DNA of 64,000 nucleotides, taken from NCBI GenBank assembly GCA_000711775.1, contig ARYC01017193.1:1-64000 (forward strand), in the 5' to 3' direction. The stretch is from Oxytricha trifallax (Eukaryota; Ciliophora; Spirotrichea; Sporadotrichida; Oxytrichidae). A program made the position numbers and the translations under genes. Positions within the stretch are counted from its first letter, which is position 1. The number at the start of each line of letters is the position of its first letter. The notes below the pieces were generated by a model. That model had not been told where the DNA came from, did not search any database, and worked only from the letters and a program-made list of their open reading frames with translations. Positions 22,755-36,199 of this stretch are shown one piece after another.

Positions 22755-25700
22755 TCAATAGTTGTGGCTATGTAACTTTTTCTTAAGTTTATATGCAGCC
22801 GTGCTTTTGAGCTTGGAAGTAAACGGCCTTTGATAACCATTTACCATTTATATATGCGGAATAACTCTATTCATGTTTGAATAACTCTGTCTATCATCAT
22901 TAAAAATGATCTTCGCCTTATTTTGGCCAATTATCTCTATATCGTTTTCATATAAACTAAGGTCTAAGTTAGCCGTGTCGCCATTTTAATTCCCGTTTTA
23001 GTTCTTTAGTTTGTCAGAAAATTAGAAATTAGAGAGGTGAACATTTTAAAATTGGATGTCATCTTGGCTGGGTTATTAACTTTGTTTTCTTGCATGTCTA
23101 AAGTTGAATTAAGTTTTTGGCCTTGCGATGGATTGTGATTAACCTTTAATCTTTTGTCTATTGAAATTTTATGAGGTAACTGCGGTCATATTATCATCCC
23201 CATTTTCTTTCAATCCGTTTTATAAATCAACGATTGATGAGTAGTCTGTTTAGGCTTGAGGATTAGTCTATTTTTTACCATAGATTTATAGGCTCTAAAT
23301 GTCTGTGTTAATCTCATATTCTACTAAAGAGTTGCTTTTAGTATGATGAGCCTTTTTCATTAATTACGACTACTTGATTGATGCTAATTGAGATTATCTT
23401 GCTGAACTTAATAGAAGTTTGTTAGTCAATGATGAGCTAGATTATCCATAAGGATTTGATGGTGAAGTCTCTCTTTATGTAGCATTCTTGTTTTCTTTCT
23501 TTGCCTTATTTTAGGCAGATGGGTGTTATGATTAATCCATTGATTCAAAAATCTATGAAAAACCATTTTTCTAATTTTCTTTTTGAATCATTTGATACCA
23601 GTTAATCTTTTCAGTTTGAATTCCAGCATCCTTTTTATCAAGATTGTAACCCCTATGCAAAATTCTCTCCATATTTCTCAAAGCAAAAGGAACTATTCTA
23701 TATTAGCTTGATTAATTATTTGGACTATGTTTCTGACTCATTCTTGAAGTACCTTGTATTTTTGCAGATTGCAATATTTTTCCTTTTTTGATAATAAATT
23801 CTTATTCGTCAACTCTGCTGGATGCTTTACTGTATTGAACTTCCTTTGAGTTAGCTTGGACCTCCTCCATTTTTAGCTCTAGCATATATTATTTGTTCAC
23901 TTCGTCACTTATCTACCTTTTAAGTTCTGGATCTCCATCTAGTGCATCCATTAAATTTGATCCTCTTTCCCATTGGTCCTCTTCATCATATTCTTCCTCT
24001 GCTCCACCATATTGGTAATTTTCATCAAATTAATCTACATTTTCGTCACCATACTCATCGATCATGCTTTCATCATACATTCTTGTGTGAATTTTAGCAC
24101 CAGTTATTGGATCAATTTGAGATTCATACATACTGCTATTCCCTTTAAAACTGTTGTTAAAGCCCTCATTATCACTGTCCCCTTAATGTCTTCCTCTACC
24201 TCTCCCTCTTCTATTATGAGAGAGCTTTCTGTGCTGTGGAATGTTCATTGAAGTTTTGCCATGATGAGGGCCCTGACTTCTTCCAAGGTCATTTCCCAAA
24301 TCCTAAGATTAATTGTGAGATCCTGGAATGCTTAAATATGAATTTTTCGCAATTCCTCCTCGACCTCTCATTCCACGACCTCCTCTTTTAGAAGCTGAAT
24401 TTTGATGATGACTTCCCTCAATTAAAGCTAAAGGTTACCCTTGCAATAAGCTTTAAATTAGTTATTCTTTCTAAGCACTTCCTAACTTTTCTAAATTCTT
24501 AGAGAGTATTAGTAATTCCTCAGCATTTGAAGATTTCTCTTCAACTTCAGTTTGCATTTCAACTGTATTTGATTCTTTGGAAGCCTATACTCCTTTAGAT
24601 TATGAAGGACGTTTTTCATCATCTTTTTTATCAATAACTTTGTTTAACCCAAATAATGTTGTTAAAGTTCCTTTGTCTTTCATCTTTTCATGATACATCT
24701 CATCAACTTTTTGAACAACTATAAAAATTTATTTTAAAAGTTTTTTTGATAATTACAGTTAATATTAAGCTCGTTTATTGCTTTTTAAGAACCGGTGGCT
24801 GCAACTGAGAATGCACTATCAACTTATTCTGTATTTTACATAAATTATTCAGCGATCTCATTAAGCCTTCCCACTTTTTGTTTCAATTACATAACCTCAG
24901 CTAAATTAATTTGAATATAATTGATTTTTTGCTTACTCTCTAGAGTTTTAACATATTTTTGGGAAGATTCAAAGTTTGTTCGGTAGGTTTAGTACTCTTC
25001 TTAATAAATCTTTACCTTTTACTTTGCCTCCTCGTAATCTTATTTCAACTTATCTGCCTCTAATTGAATCTCCTAAAGTTTATCATGAAGGTAATCTCTG
25101 TCTTTTTTGAGTGACTAAAAATAAAATTATGGTTTTATCTATTGACTTACAAACTAACTATACTATAAGTCTGAGATTTATTAGCATAACTCTGTGATCT
25201 CGTTCTTAGCATCTTGAAGTTCTTCTTTTAAATTCATGTTAGGGTTTTTAGCTAATTAAAGCTGAAAATCCCTTTCGTGCATTTACCTTTCTGCCTCATT
25301 TGCAGCTGCAGCTTTCAACTCAAAGTTGCCCAAAGACTTTATAGATCTAATTTTAGCAATATATAGCCACTTAGTGAACATCAGATTCATATCAAAATCA
25401 CGCTTTACCTTTTTGTAATCTCCTGCTACTTACTCAAGTTCTCTTATCTGCTCAAAGAATTCCGCTTTTTCTTCATCAAACTTTCTAAACTAGGCTGCTA
25501 ACATTCCTTAGCACTTAACATCCATAGCCTCGGTAATATCTTTTTTCATTCTATCCATGTCTACAAGATGCTTTTATTTTATCATACTAAATTCTAAATT
25601 CTTATCTTCGAGGTCTTTTCTAAGCCTATCTATTTCTGATTAATTTTTCTCAGTAATAGATGAAATCTAATTTACGGCTACATTCTTATATTATGAAATT

Positions 25701-26725
25701 TCCTAATCAAATCTTTCGATAAGTTTATGATGGGTTTCTGGTGTAATTCCAAATTCATATTCCAAAACGTCAAAGAAAAAACCGTAACCGTAGTATTCAT
25801 CGAATGCTTTCCAAATTACTCTGGGATTCTTTTCGATTTTATTAAGCTTTCTTATAACTGAGTCAGCATCCATTTCATTAAACCTAATGCCTATATTTCC
25901 ATCCTCGCCTAGTTTAAGAAACAAATTGATTTACTATTAGAGGTTATGATTAGTCATTTAAAGTCTCTATAATGAAGCTTCATATAATTCTTTCATTTAT
26001 TCGAGTTTCTTATTAAGTACAAAGCACATCTCTTCATTAAGACTTTCTGTAGGTTGAAAGTAATAGACTTCGATGTATTCGAATTTCTTTCCTTTCTAAT
26101 CCCTACTAACAACTTAATCTCTCAAATTCGCTAATTCTTTCATGTATCCATATCTCATCGATTCAATTTAATTAGTGTTATCTTGTTGCTACTCGTTTAG
26201 TTCCTTGAGTATTAATTTTTACTTGTCAATTATGCCAATTAATTCTTTCTTGCTCATTCTAGAGTACATGCTTTCTTTCAACTTCATAGGTGATTTGGTA
26301 TCTGGAGAGAGAGTTTTATTTAGCAATTTGTTAGAAATCCCCTCTAAGTTTTAATCAGCTAATGATTCCGCATCACTTTGAATTTCATCATAACCTTAAC
26401 CAGGTTTGATATTCTTGAATGGTGAATCAAATAAGAAAACTTAGCTTTTGTGACTGTTTTACCCTATATTTTTTATAGAGCCATCACCCTTGAAATGAAT
26501 GCCGCTTTTAGATCTCTTATGATTTGGGTTTTTTGGGGCAGTACTACTGGAAGTTGAATAATCTTATAAGCCATTTCTATTCATATATTCAGTAACCAGT
26601 TTCTTAACAACTATTTGGAAATATTCAAGATCTTTTTCAGGGATATTTTAGGCTTTGACAACTTGCTCATTCAAAATTATCTTCATAAATTCATAACACA
26701 ATTTTTCCATTTGATGGATTGACAT
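22755..26725 (-). CDS. large coiled-coil protein with RGG-type basic patch
   Basis: ATG 26725, TGA 22755; two introns (25115-25150, 24719-24756) leave about 1298 aa. N-terminal MSIHQMEKLCYEFMKIIL, then coiled coil from about residue 170 to 620 (for example SRMSKKELIGIIDKQKLI). A globular-looking insert has RVIWKAFDEYYGYGFFFDVL. After residue about 700 there is a Gly/Arg patch (RGGRGMRGRGGI, RRGRGRGRH), an acidic stretch and a long Gln/Ser/Asn-rich tail. No known family identified. The RG-rich patch suggests RNA or tubulin binding (inference). Intron 25115-25150 is 36 nt with canonical GTAAGT..TTTTAG but no TGA, so retention would be silent in frame. Confidence 0.7.
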
Positions 26726-27189
26726 CGTTAACTCAATCTATTTATCATTTTGTTAAAATTCAGAAAATTATATTAGTGTTATTGAAAGTTTAAAAAGCTC
26801 TTGAGACTTACTGGGGATAAAAGAGATTCTGCCTTTTCCTTTAAAACTTAATTGCTCATTTAAGAAATAGTTTTATAATTAATTCTAAATCATGATTTAA
26901 TTCGGAAAAAAAATTATTATTGACATTACCATAGGATATAATATAAGATCTTTGGCATGAGTTAGGAATTAAGAAATACGATTTAATGTCTATGATAAAG
27001 CGATAATTATTATCTAAGGACTGTAGCATCTTTGGTTTTATTCAAAAAATAATTATTGATAAAAAAATAATTACTGTGAATCACTTTGCTCTCAGAAAAT
27101 ATATTATTAATCCTTGTAAATCCATTCTAAAAAGTGAAGATTATAGACTATCGCCTGGCATTATATAAATTTTATTTGAGCATTATTTT
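26726..27189. other. AT-rich spacer
   Basis: Promoter side of the coiled-coil gene; no convincing coding signal. Confidence 0.5.
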
Positions 27190-27444
27190 TCAAAATAATT
27201 ATAATTTAGCATTAGTTCTAAAATTTCCAACCAAAACTTCTGCAATACCATTCAGGGTATTTTTAAAATTATCAATGATTCCAGCTGGTATATATTGATC
27301 ATTTTATCTGTAGATTTTAAAAGCTTAATTTTTGGGAGCTATCCCCATTTGTTTATTTTAATAGGATTGCATAGATGGTTTCTAAATAAGTGAGATCGGC
27401 TCATTAGAGTTATGAAAGGGTTAAGAGATGCTTTAATTTATCAT
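27190..27444 (-). CDS. small hypothetical protein
   Basis: 84-aa frame, ATG 27444 to TGA 27190. N-terminus is Ser/Gln-rich, C-terminal part is globular-looking: FKIYRQNDQYIPAGIIDNFK and NTLNGIAEVLVGNFRTN. Several Gln are TAA/TAG. No family recognised; could be one segment of a larger gene. Confidence 0.4.
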
Positions 27445-27713
27445 TTTATAAATTATTTGCAATTTGATATAAATTAAAACTTACTAATTATTTCATAGAA
27501 ACTGCAAATTAAACCCAATATTCTTTCTAAATATTAGTCATTACATTTTAGATTATTAATCAATTTAGAGCAATTAAAATTCGAGAAAAACATTTAGGCA
27601 CTAATAAACTACTATATGAGACTTTAAAAATAAAAATTGCCAAAAGGTCCTTGATTTTCAACTATTTTTAGGCATACAAATTTTTATGCCAAAACATAGT
27701 ATTTCAACGACTC

Positions 27714-27734
27714 TCTTGACTCTCGTAGTCAAGA
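27714..27734. repeat. perfect 8-bp inverted repeat, 5-nt loop
   Basis: TCTTGACT (27714-27721) and AGTCAAGA (27727-27734) around CTCGT. Isolated in AT-rich sequence; role unknown. Confidence 0.7.
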
Positions 27735-28300
27735 TTGAGTTAAGAAATAACAAATCCGTATTGTGAGGCACTAAATGAAGCAATTGCTGGGATGGAAACA
27801 GAAGTACATTAGACCTAGCTCAAGAGAGCATCTTTCAATCACAAGTAAACGACCTAGCTATTTATACTTTATTTTTATAAAAAACTTGAAAATACTTCTG
27901 AGAAAATAAATATAGGAGGTAGGCTCTTAAAACCAAGTGAATTAAATCTGCTGGTTGAGATATAGCAAAACGAAACGACTTTATATTTATGTTTAATATA
28001 ATTTGTATGACTATTGGAGTATTCTAGGGATGGAATAAAATGAAATGTGCGGTCAAACGAAAAAGTCCACCTTGAAATTTAGAAGTTAGAGTTATTAAAT
28101 AATCATGCATATTCTTTAGGTAATTGAAGATTTTAAATTAAATAATGCATCGTTATTGCAAAGTGAAATACAAATGCATATTTTTGATATTTTAGCTCGA
28201 TATTCAAGCACATGCAATTGTATTATTATGCGAACGAAAGTTTCACGTTTTAAAAAAAAAGAAAATGTCTTAGGGATCTTATTAAAACAATTAAAAGTTG
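27735..28300 (+). other. possible coding region in AT-rich spacer
   Basis: Two stacked + frames without TGA, one with CEALNEAIAGMETEVHQTQL and NIGGRLLKPSELNLLVEIQQ (to about 28010), the next with GMEQNEMCGQTKKSTLKF (from about 28017). Neither has a good start. The rest of 27445-28325 is AT-rich and unremarkable. May be chance because TGA is the only stop. Confidence 0.25.
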
Positions 28301-28325
28301 CAGCTTTATAAAATGTTTTGGTGAT

Positions 28326-28925
28326 TCATTTTTTTGTAGAAACATATTCATCATTAGTTTTAATGCCATATTTCTTAGCGAGTCCCTCGGCTGAAAAATT
28401 TAAGCTGCTTTGCATTTAGTTGACTGCTGCTCTTTAAGCAAGAGCATGCACTCCAAGATAACCAAGTGTGAACAATCCCACAGTGGGTGCTCTAACTTTT
28501 CTTGATAAGAAATATGTCAAGGGCCAGTAACCAATGAAGAACACTCCTCTAATCAAATTTCTGTTTCTCTCGTGAGCAAAGTTGTTGGCAACGAATGATT
28601 GTCTAAGTGTGACTTCATCATCAGCAAGGAGTTCAGGGTGATAGTATACTTTTTAGAAGAGCTGAGTAGCAGCATTAGTTCTATTGTAAACTTGCTCTGC
28701 CTTTCTCTTGAGGCGGCGTCTAGTTTTCTCAATGCCCTTGTAGTCGTAGATAAATTTAGTAAATTACTTAAAAGAATTATAGATTTCCTAGAAGCCTGGG
28801 TTTTCCCAAACTCTTGCTAAAATTTCACCCTTCTCATTGGTAATGTGGTCAACCATGAGTCTGGCCAAATTCTCAGTGTCGTACATTTTGTCCTAGAGAG
28901 CAGGCACGTCTTGAGGATGTATCAT
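28326..28925 (-). CDS. 199-aa membrane protein, unknown (mitochondrial-like)
   Basis: Intronless, ATG 28925 to TGA 28326, GC-richer third positions than neighbours. N-terminus MIHPQDVPALQDKMYD, a basic helix IEKTRRRLKRKAEQVYNRT, then two adjacent hydrophobic segments RGVFFIGYWPLTYFLSRK and PTVGLFTLGYLGVHALAQRA, and a polar tail. The pattern suits a small subunit of an inner-membrane complex, but no family is recognised. Divergent from the SPX-MFS gene with 172 bp between starts. Confidence 0.7.
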
Positions 28926-29097
28926 ATTTTTAATTATATTATAAAGTTATATAATTCATTGTATTAATTATTTTATTAATTACAAATTGATTGAAAGTTC
29001 ATTATATTATTAAGGAAGCTCCAGTAAGCCATACAATAACGACTCTAATTTAAAAACAAGGCAAAAATTTATTAATTAAAATTATAAAGGACAAAAA

Positions 29098-31909
29098 ATG
29101 ACAAAATTTAGCCAAACAATGAAAAATTAACAGATTTCTGAGTTTACTGGGTAATATATGCATAAATTTTAATCTTGTCTATTTTAGAAACTATGTAAAC
29201 TATAAATTTCTGAAGAAAAAGATAAAGTAATGTCATGGCAGATGTATGCATGAATTAAACGAGAGTGAGAATACAATGCGATAAATTTAATAAATCAGAG
29301 AAAAAGCTAAATTAAACGAAAGTGAGGCAAATGAAGAGTTTATGCAAACAGTGATTGGTGAAATACAAAGAGAGTTTTTTGTAACTTTAGAGAAGGAGAT
29401 TTTTAGTGTCTCCAACTTTTATTAGCAACTGTCAAGAAACATTATAAGGGAAGTCAATTCATTGCTTAAAAACAAAGATCAATGGGAGTAAGTTTAATAA
29501 TAATCAACCAAATAAATTATAGAACATCACACGATCACTTCCTGAATGTAATAATCGAGAACCTTACTAAAATTGGAAATGAAATAATTGAGGTCGGGAA
29601 TTATATTGAGCTTAACATGACTGCTATGAGAAAAATTCTAAAGAAATTTGACAAATAGCTCTAAACAATATCAATGTAAAATTATTTGACATTTATTTTT
29701 TAATCTGTAGTCCAATGTCAGAGCATTTTTTGCATAACCTGATGAGAAACTAGCAATCAAGTTTTGTAAGTTTGATTTCTCATAGTGTACTTTATGAAGT
29801 GTACATGATCCTTGACGATTGTCACAAGCAGCTGAAGAAAATTTCTCAAGATAGAATCAATAAGTCTTAAAGAAGACAACCTAGATAGAAGACATCTAAT
29901 TTTGGATTTAAGTCATTCGAAAACAATCAATCAAGGTCTTAAGCGAGAGAATTATCAAATTACGAGGAACTAAAACAGCCATTATTAGAGGATCAAGATG
30001 GAAGTCAAGGTATATCAAATAACATGATTCCAGAAGGTTTAGGAAGTCAACATTTTCACAGATTAATAATAAGCAAATTAAAGATTCTCAAAAACACTAT
30101 AGACATAATTGAAGAATCGCTTGAAGCAATTAAAATAGCATCAAGTTTTACTTTAGTTAGTCATTAAGCCTAAGTTATGATAGACACTTATAAAGAGGCT
30201 GAATCTTAAGAAGGTTTAATTTATTACTTGGGTCAAAGGAGAAGCTAAAATAACGATGATGACAATGATCAGACAAGTGGAAATAACAGTTCAAATTTCA
30301 GTAGCTTTAACTTGAGAACTTTAAACTTGAATGAGTTAAAAGCGTAATAATTGTAAAGAGAGCAGTAAAAACAAGCTTAGCTTGTTTAAGGAGGTGACTC
30401 ATTTTCAATGAACTTACTCTATGCACAAGCATTTCTATACAATCTAAACCATTTTGCAATAGTACCATGCATATTTTAATACGCAACACTTTTAAATTAA
30501 ACTCCCTTATTTGCTGGATTTCTATTAGCAATGACCCCTTTAGCAACTTCCTTACATGCAATAATATAGAACTTCTGGACTAAGTCTAGTTTTAAACAGC
30601 CATTACTATTTGGGTAGATAATGATTATCTTGAGCAACATGCTTTACATTTAAGCATTTTATTCTTAAAATCTGTACTATTTAATTATCTCGAGATTCTT
30701 ATTTGGATTTGGTGGTTCCAAAGTGGTTCATAGAAAATACATTGCTAATTTCGTTCATAAATAATACTGGACTTAGTATTATTCGAAGCTCATATTTATA
30801 TCATTTCTAGGAATGTGTTTCGGTCCCTTGGTTTATCTACTTCTTGTTTATTTAAATATGATGTTCATTTAATAAGAAAAGGATTTTCTACTTCCTGGTT
30901 ATTTAGGACTTTTCGTTTTTACTGGCTTTATTTTTGTTCTGATACCTTTATTTAGGAGAAAGTCAGTAATTTAAGCATAAGATAGACCTAGGACAAGATC
31001 TGGTCAACTTTTTAAGACTAATACCACTTCCAAGTATAGTCTAGACTCTGATAATTCTGACAATGAAAATACAAAGCAAAATTTAGTTAATCAACAAGAG
31101 AGCTAAGAAATGGAATAATTGTACTACAATTAAAAATTGAAAGAGATTACTGAACTTTAAGGGTTTTGGTAGAAATATGGTTCATATATGATCATAGTTA
31201 CTTTGAAATTCATGCAAAAGGTAACTTAAGATGCATTAATTGTAATCTTGCCCATTCTTCTCGCAATATCCACTTAATAATAGCTTCCATTAACCTTTCC
31301 TAATTTGAGCTATGTCTGCTTTATCTATTCAGCTATGGGAATAACAGCTCTATTTGTTAATATGATTGTGCAAAGGCTGGATTTGTAATATTAAGATAGA
31401 AGTATCTTGCTTGTATCACTGTTTGCTGCTTGCTTCGGCTTATTTTTCTAAATTGATTTGGTGAACTAAGGTTCTCTTATTTTACAAATGATTGGGTTTT
31501 CAGTGACTTTTATTGGAATTGAGATCATGGAAGTAGCAATAGCTGCTCTAACTGCGAAGTTTACACCGCCAAATTTGCAAAGAGGTAACCTGAATCCTAA
31601 ACCTAAAAGAAAAATTATTATTTTGTACTCCAATTTCAAATGTTTAGCTTTTTGCTTACATTTGCTGGAACTATAGGAAGAACCCTTGGTTGTCTTATAA
31701 TAACACTTACAGACCTAGGAAGAGTAGATTAAAGTGAGCTCGATAATGTGACTAATTATACTTTCATTCCAATGCTAGCTGTCTACTTGATTCTTTTCAT
31801 AGTTACAAATTGCATCTATGATTAACTGAAAAACTTCTCATTCTATTAATTCTAGCTGCTTGATAGAATAAAAAGACAAGATTATTCTACAATTAGGGAG
31901 AGAAGATGA
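29098..31909 (+). CDS. SPX-MFS transporter (vacuolar phosphate transporter type)
   Basis: ATG 29098. SPX parts: MTKFSQTMKNQQISEFTGNY, NYKFLKKKIKQC (after a 34-nt-type intron at about 29153-29191), IGEIQREFFVTLEKEI, and NYIELNMTAMRKILKKFDKQ, the Lys cluster that binds inositol pyrophosphates in SPX domains. A linker with phosphorylatable Ser follows. The MFS core has about 10-12 hydrophobic segments (for example QAFLYNLNHFAIVPCIFQYA, RFLFGFGGSKVVHRKYI, GFSVTFIGIEIMEVAIAALT). Introns at about 29491-29522, 29679-29711 and 31585-31650. Plant PHT5-type proteins with this layout move phosphate into vacuoles; the same is inferred here, with control by inositol pyrophosphates. Confidence 0.88.
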
Positions 31910-32035
31910 AATTTTATGGATTGAACAATTTTAGATAAAAATATAATGAAAGAATTCAAGTTTATATTAAAATATGAAGTATAATCATTAAATTAATTTC
32001 TAACTTAATTTTATAATTTAAATTCAAAATTTAAA

Positions 32036-34876
32036 ATGCAAAATTACTCCTTTCAATAGCAAAGCTATTAATATAACGCTGTCTCAAATCCCAATTTACT
32101 CTAACACCAATTTCAAGTAAATCAGGAGCATACTTCCTTGCCCTAATAAATGGTAGATGATTCAATTCAAGCAAAACACTACTATTCTATAAGAAGTGTG
32201 GAGGATAGAGCTTTGAGAGACATCTAGAACTTGAATAATCATTAAATTTAAAATTAAATCAAAGCTTAAAGATGCCATACTTCTTAATCTATCGAAAATT
32301 CTGTTCTCTAAAATAATTTAGGAAAAATAAGTCAAACCATATTGTCGCCTAATTAATAGTTCTTACAGAATATTAGCACTCATTATAGTCAAATTAAGAA
32401 GTATGAGACCTTCCTGTAAGATATCAAAAAATTGAACAGCAACTTTTACCCACAAAACCCACAAGTATAATATAAATTTTTATTTGTCTAATTGGTGAAT
32501 AATCAAATAAACAACTAGCAATCAAAATTTCAAGATTAACATGTTAATAACTCCAATATGAACTTTGGTTATTATAGAATAATTTTATTAAAACTCATAA
32601 ATAAGGTAAATTAAAATTATTTAAAAGTCGAGAAAACCTTTTTCCATATTTTCTATCTAATGCAATTAAATACTCTTTTAAAATATTTTCAAAGCTTAAT
32701 GGGTTGAATAATATGAATGTGAGTTAATTAAACTATGTTTATTAAGAAAAATTACAGAAATTTCCCACCTTTAAAAATAAATGAACTTTTTATTACAAAA
32801 TCAACCATAAGAAAGATTGCTTGATTCTTCCTCTGTATTTGTGACTTTAAAAAACTAGAACCAATCTCAGCATAAACACTATGACTCCACTTAAATATAG
32901 AATTCTTTAGAGAATTCACTTACCTCTCCTTAACTCTAATCAGGTTTTTACTCAACAAGGAATAAGCAACCTTAATTTCAAGATAAATTAGCTAATTTAA
33001 ATGCGAAATATCAGGGATTTAGCATTAATCTAAATCAATGCTAGCCATTTACACCTAGAAATGGAATCAATAAAGATTTTACATAAATTCCTATTAGCAA
33101 CTAATTTCAGTAGTCCCCTCTTTAAAGTCAAAGATCTCAAAGTTCGTAGAATGTAATGTCATCTAATTTCAATTTTCATAATAAGGTCCACCAGAATTTA
33201 GTTAAAACTCAAAATGTTAATTAATTACTTTAAATAAGTATTAATGATATAAAGTTTTTTGTGATATTAAATGTAACGAATAGATAATTTTCTAAAAAAC
33301 GATTATATATTTAATTTTTGCTAATTTTAAGCCTGTTTCAAGTATGACAGGTTTCAACTCTCATCGCGGTGATAAAATTATACAACCCATGAACTTAATC
33401 AGTAATAAAACTTTATCTAACGATTATCTGTAAAGCCAAAGATTCTTTACTTCTAATATTCACAATTTAAGTAAAAGAACTTCAATTAGAAGATAAGACA
33501 ATAGTGATATAAGAATTGTTTACTCATAGAAAGAAGAAAATACTTCAAAACAAAGGATAGCTAGTTTAGACAATTCGCAAATGATATAAAATCATTGTCA
33601 ATCTTAGCAATATGGAGATGACCTAAAAAATAAAGATTTGCTTTTATAAATTTCAGATTCAAGAAAAAATAAGCTGAGCATAGCTAGTATAAAGACTCAA
33701 GAATAGTCCAATGTTATGATTAACTATAAGTATCTAGATCTTTCTACTATACAAAGTGAGACCAAGCAATTAAATGGGAAAGGATCTTATGCCTATAACA
33801 CCTCATAGCTAGCAAACTTAGAAAATATGCCAATCAAAGCAAGTTAGTTAACATTTGAGTAATTACTAGATAAGGAAATGCAAAGAGAGAGTATTTGCTA
33901 GAATCATGTATTTAACAGCAGTGGAAATAACTTAGCCGAAGTAGAATGCAATTTGTTCGATGCTTAAAGCAAAAGTTTGGAATTTGAACCATCTCAAGAA
34001 GTTCCAAAAGTTGATGTTGTAAACCTTGATGAATCTTCAATTAGCAGTTATGTTAGAAATGGTACATAAGAAACAAATGAATCAACTCAAAATATAAACT
34101 CAATCGCCCCAAAACCTTTCCTCAAAAGAGGTGATGGTTATGTGACAAATTATGTTAAAATTAATGTGGACCAAACTTTCAGAAATTCAGAATTGAGAAA
34201 TGAAAGTGTGATATCTAATAAAACGAAGAGCGATATTTCTTAAAATTTAAAATCAGATAGAAAACAAGATTAGATTTAGAATTCACGATAGAAGTCTATT
34301 TCTAGAAATCATGAAATTTCATAAAGATTAGGAAGTGAACTCTCTTCAAAAAGGCTCCTTTCTTAAAAATATATCTATAGCTCTTAAAAGAATACAGAGA
34401 CGAATAAAATTCCCTAACTATCAAATCTATCCTAAATTAAAGGGTCAATTGCTATATTCAATCCAAATTAATCTTTAAAAGTATAAAATGAGAATATAAA
34501 AAGGAATTCACTCATTAGCAAGAAACAAGATTCATTAAAGAAATTAAACTAAACTCATAGTATTAAGCCTTAAAAGCAATTAAATAGCTCAAGAGGGCTT
34601 TACAAAATTCTTGAGAATGATGAACTCGTTGAAAACATTAAGTAATAAGAAATTTAGAAAATAGAGAATGAAATGTCTAAGCTTTAGAAGAAAATGAAAA
34701 ATCTGCTCTCAGGCAGAGATGATAAAGGTAGCTCTAAGACATTAGGGCATTACAACCAAACCCTAATAAAAAGTTAATAAATTACAAAACCAAAGAAAGT
34801 TGGTGATAAAAATCAATAAAAAACTAATAAATAAGTGTATTACTTAAATAATATTGATTTTATGAAGATTAATTGA
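32036..34876 (+). CDS. Gln/Ser-rich protein with PFLKRG motif (possible SAS-4/CPAP N-terminal part)
   Basis: ATG 32036; frame rich in TAA/TAG Gln, interrupted by AT-rich gaps near 32540-32770 and 33235-33335 (the latter a GT..AG intron). Late in the chain is APKPFLKRGDGYVTNY (about 34108-34155), resembling the FLKRGxG motif of SAS-4/CPAP-type centriole proteins, then a short coiled coil IQKIENEMSKLQKKMKNLLS (about 34650-34710). TGA at 34874-34876. A TCP10-type domain follows at 35730-36199 on the same strand, so these may be parts of one gene. Motif evidence is weak alone. Confidence 0.45.
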
Positions 34877-34879
34877 TAA

Positions 34880-35430
34880 AGAATTTAAAGCTTTCAAGAA
34901 TTGATGATTTTGAGCAATTTATCTTCTTTGTTTACCAAAACTTATTAAAATGGACGATAAAACTTAAATAAGATTGGTCAATACAACTACAATATCTTCC
35001 ATTTGGATGCAGGATAATTCACTCATATAATGAAATGATATTGTAATGCATTATTTAGATGTTCAGCTAATATTTAAATCCTCAAATTTTGAGTATGATC
35101 ATAAATGCAATATAATTAATAATAAACTTATTAAATTTTAGTTTTCCAAAATTAATTTTGGATTTGTGATACTCTGAAAATTATAATCAGAGCAACTTAC
35201 CAACATTAAAAAACTAAACTAGCATTAGTACATTATAACAAAAGAACTTCAAAGGAAAGTCCTCTCCAAGAGTTATTGGAAAATCATAGGGGTGTAAAGA
35301 TTAATCTAAAACTAAGAATTCAAATCTAAGACTCACTCAAAACAATCAATCCATTTCATATAACAATTATAAATCTCGAAAACTGAAGAGATAAATATAG
35401 AATTTTGTTAAATAAATTCATAAAATATAA
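34880..35430 (+). other. coding fragments between the PFLKRG gene and the TCP10 gene
   Basis: Frame from about 34885 with RIDDFEQFIFFVYQNLLKWT (ends about 35060), and another at about 35170-35430 with SNLPTLKNQTSISTLQQKNF and basic KSRKLKRQIQNFVKQIHK. They look like exons of the same + strand gene separated by introns or IESs. The pair AATTGAT at 34871-34877 and 34899-34905 is a pointer-like repeat next to the TGA. Confidence 0.35.
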
Positions 35431-35729
35431 AAGAGACCCTTTTTTTTATCAATATATTTTAATATAAATAGGAAAGAAGAGCATAAAGATAAATTTTCAA
35501 TAAAAAGTGGAATAATCAATTTAAAATATTCATTTAAAATAAATCTTTGAAAAAGTATATTGCATCTATAATATTAAATGGTGTTTTCAACACTTGATAA
35601 AAATGAAAAAAATATAAAAATCTATATCTTTTGAAAATTACAATTAATGTAAAATGAAATCATAGAGATTTGATTAATCATTAAAAAATCTAATTTTATA
35701 TTTTATAAGTCGACAGATCAGACAGCGTA

Positions 35730-36199
35730 ATGAGCTTTGAAAGCAAAGAATAGTAGCTCTAATCCTCAAAAGCCTAAAAACCTCAACCCCACAACACCAA
35801 GACTTAACTTAGACACTTCTCAGTTCACACCAAGCCCTCAGAAGAAAACCTGATTAAATCACTTTTAAACATCGATTAAAAATACATGTTAGACTCTAAG
35901 CCAGTTAAGACCAAAACTTGGAACGAGGAGGGTGTTATTGAGATAGTTTATCAAGATGGTACTAAAGAGCAATAGATGGTTAGTGGAATGAGCAAGAGAC
36001 ATTATCAAGACGGCACCATTATTCTTACTATGCCAAATCAAGATGTCAAATTGGTAAGTTATAAATTAAGGTTTAAATAATATTATGAATTTAGATCAGA
36101 GAAGATGGATCACAAGTCAATATTTATGCTTAAAAGAGACCTGAAGATAAATCACAGAGTGAATAGTTAACAATCATAAGAAGTTTATATGATGTTTGA
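35730..36199 (+). CDS. TCP10-domain protein (C-terminal domain of SAS-4/CPAP type)
   Basis: ATG 35730; one intron (about 36053-36094). The repeated G-box strands are clear: TWNEEGVIEIVYQDGTKEQQ, MVSGMSKRHYQDGTIILTMP, NQDVKLIREDGSQVNIYAQK. This beta-sheet TCP10 domain binds STIL/Ana2 in centriole assembly. Upstream in-frame sequence (DRSDSV) after an AG acceptor at about 35707 suggests further 5' exons, possibly those at 32036-35430. TGA 36197-36199. Confidence 0.72.
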
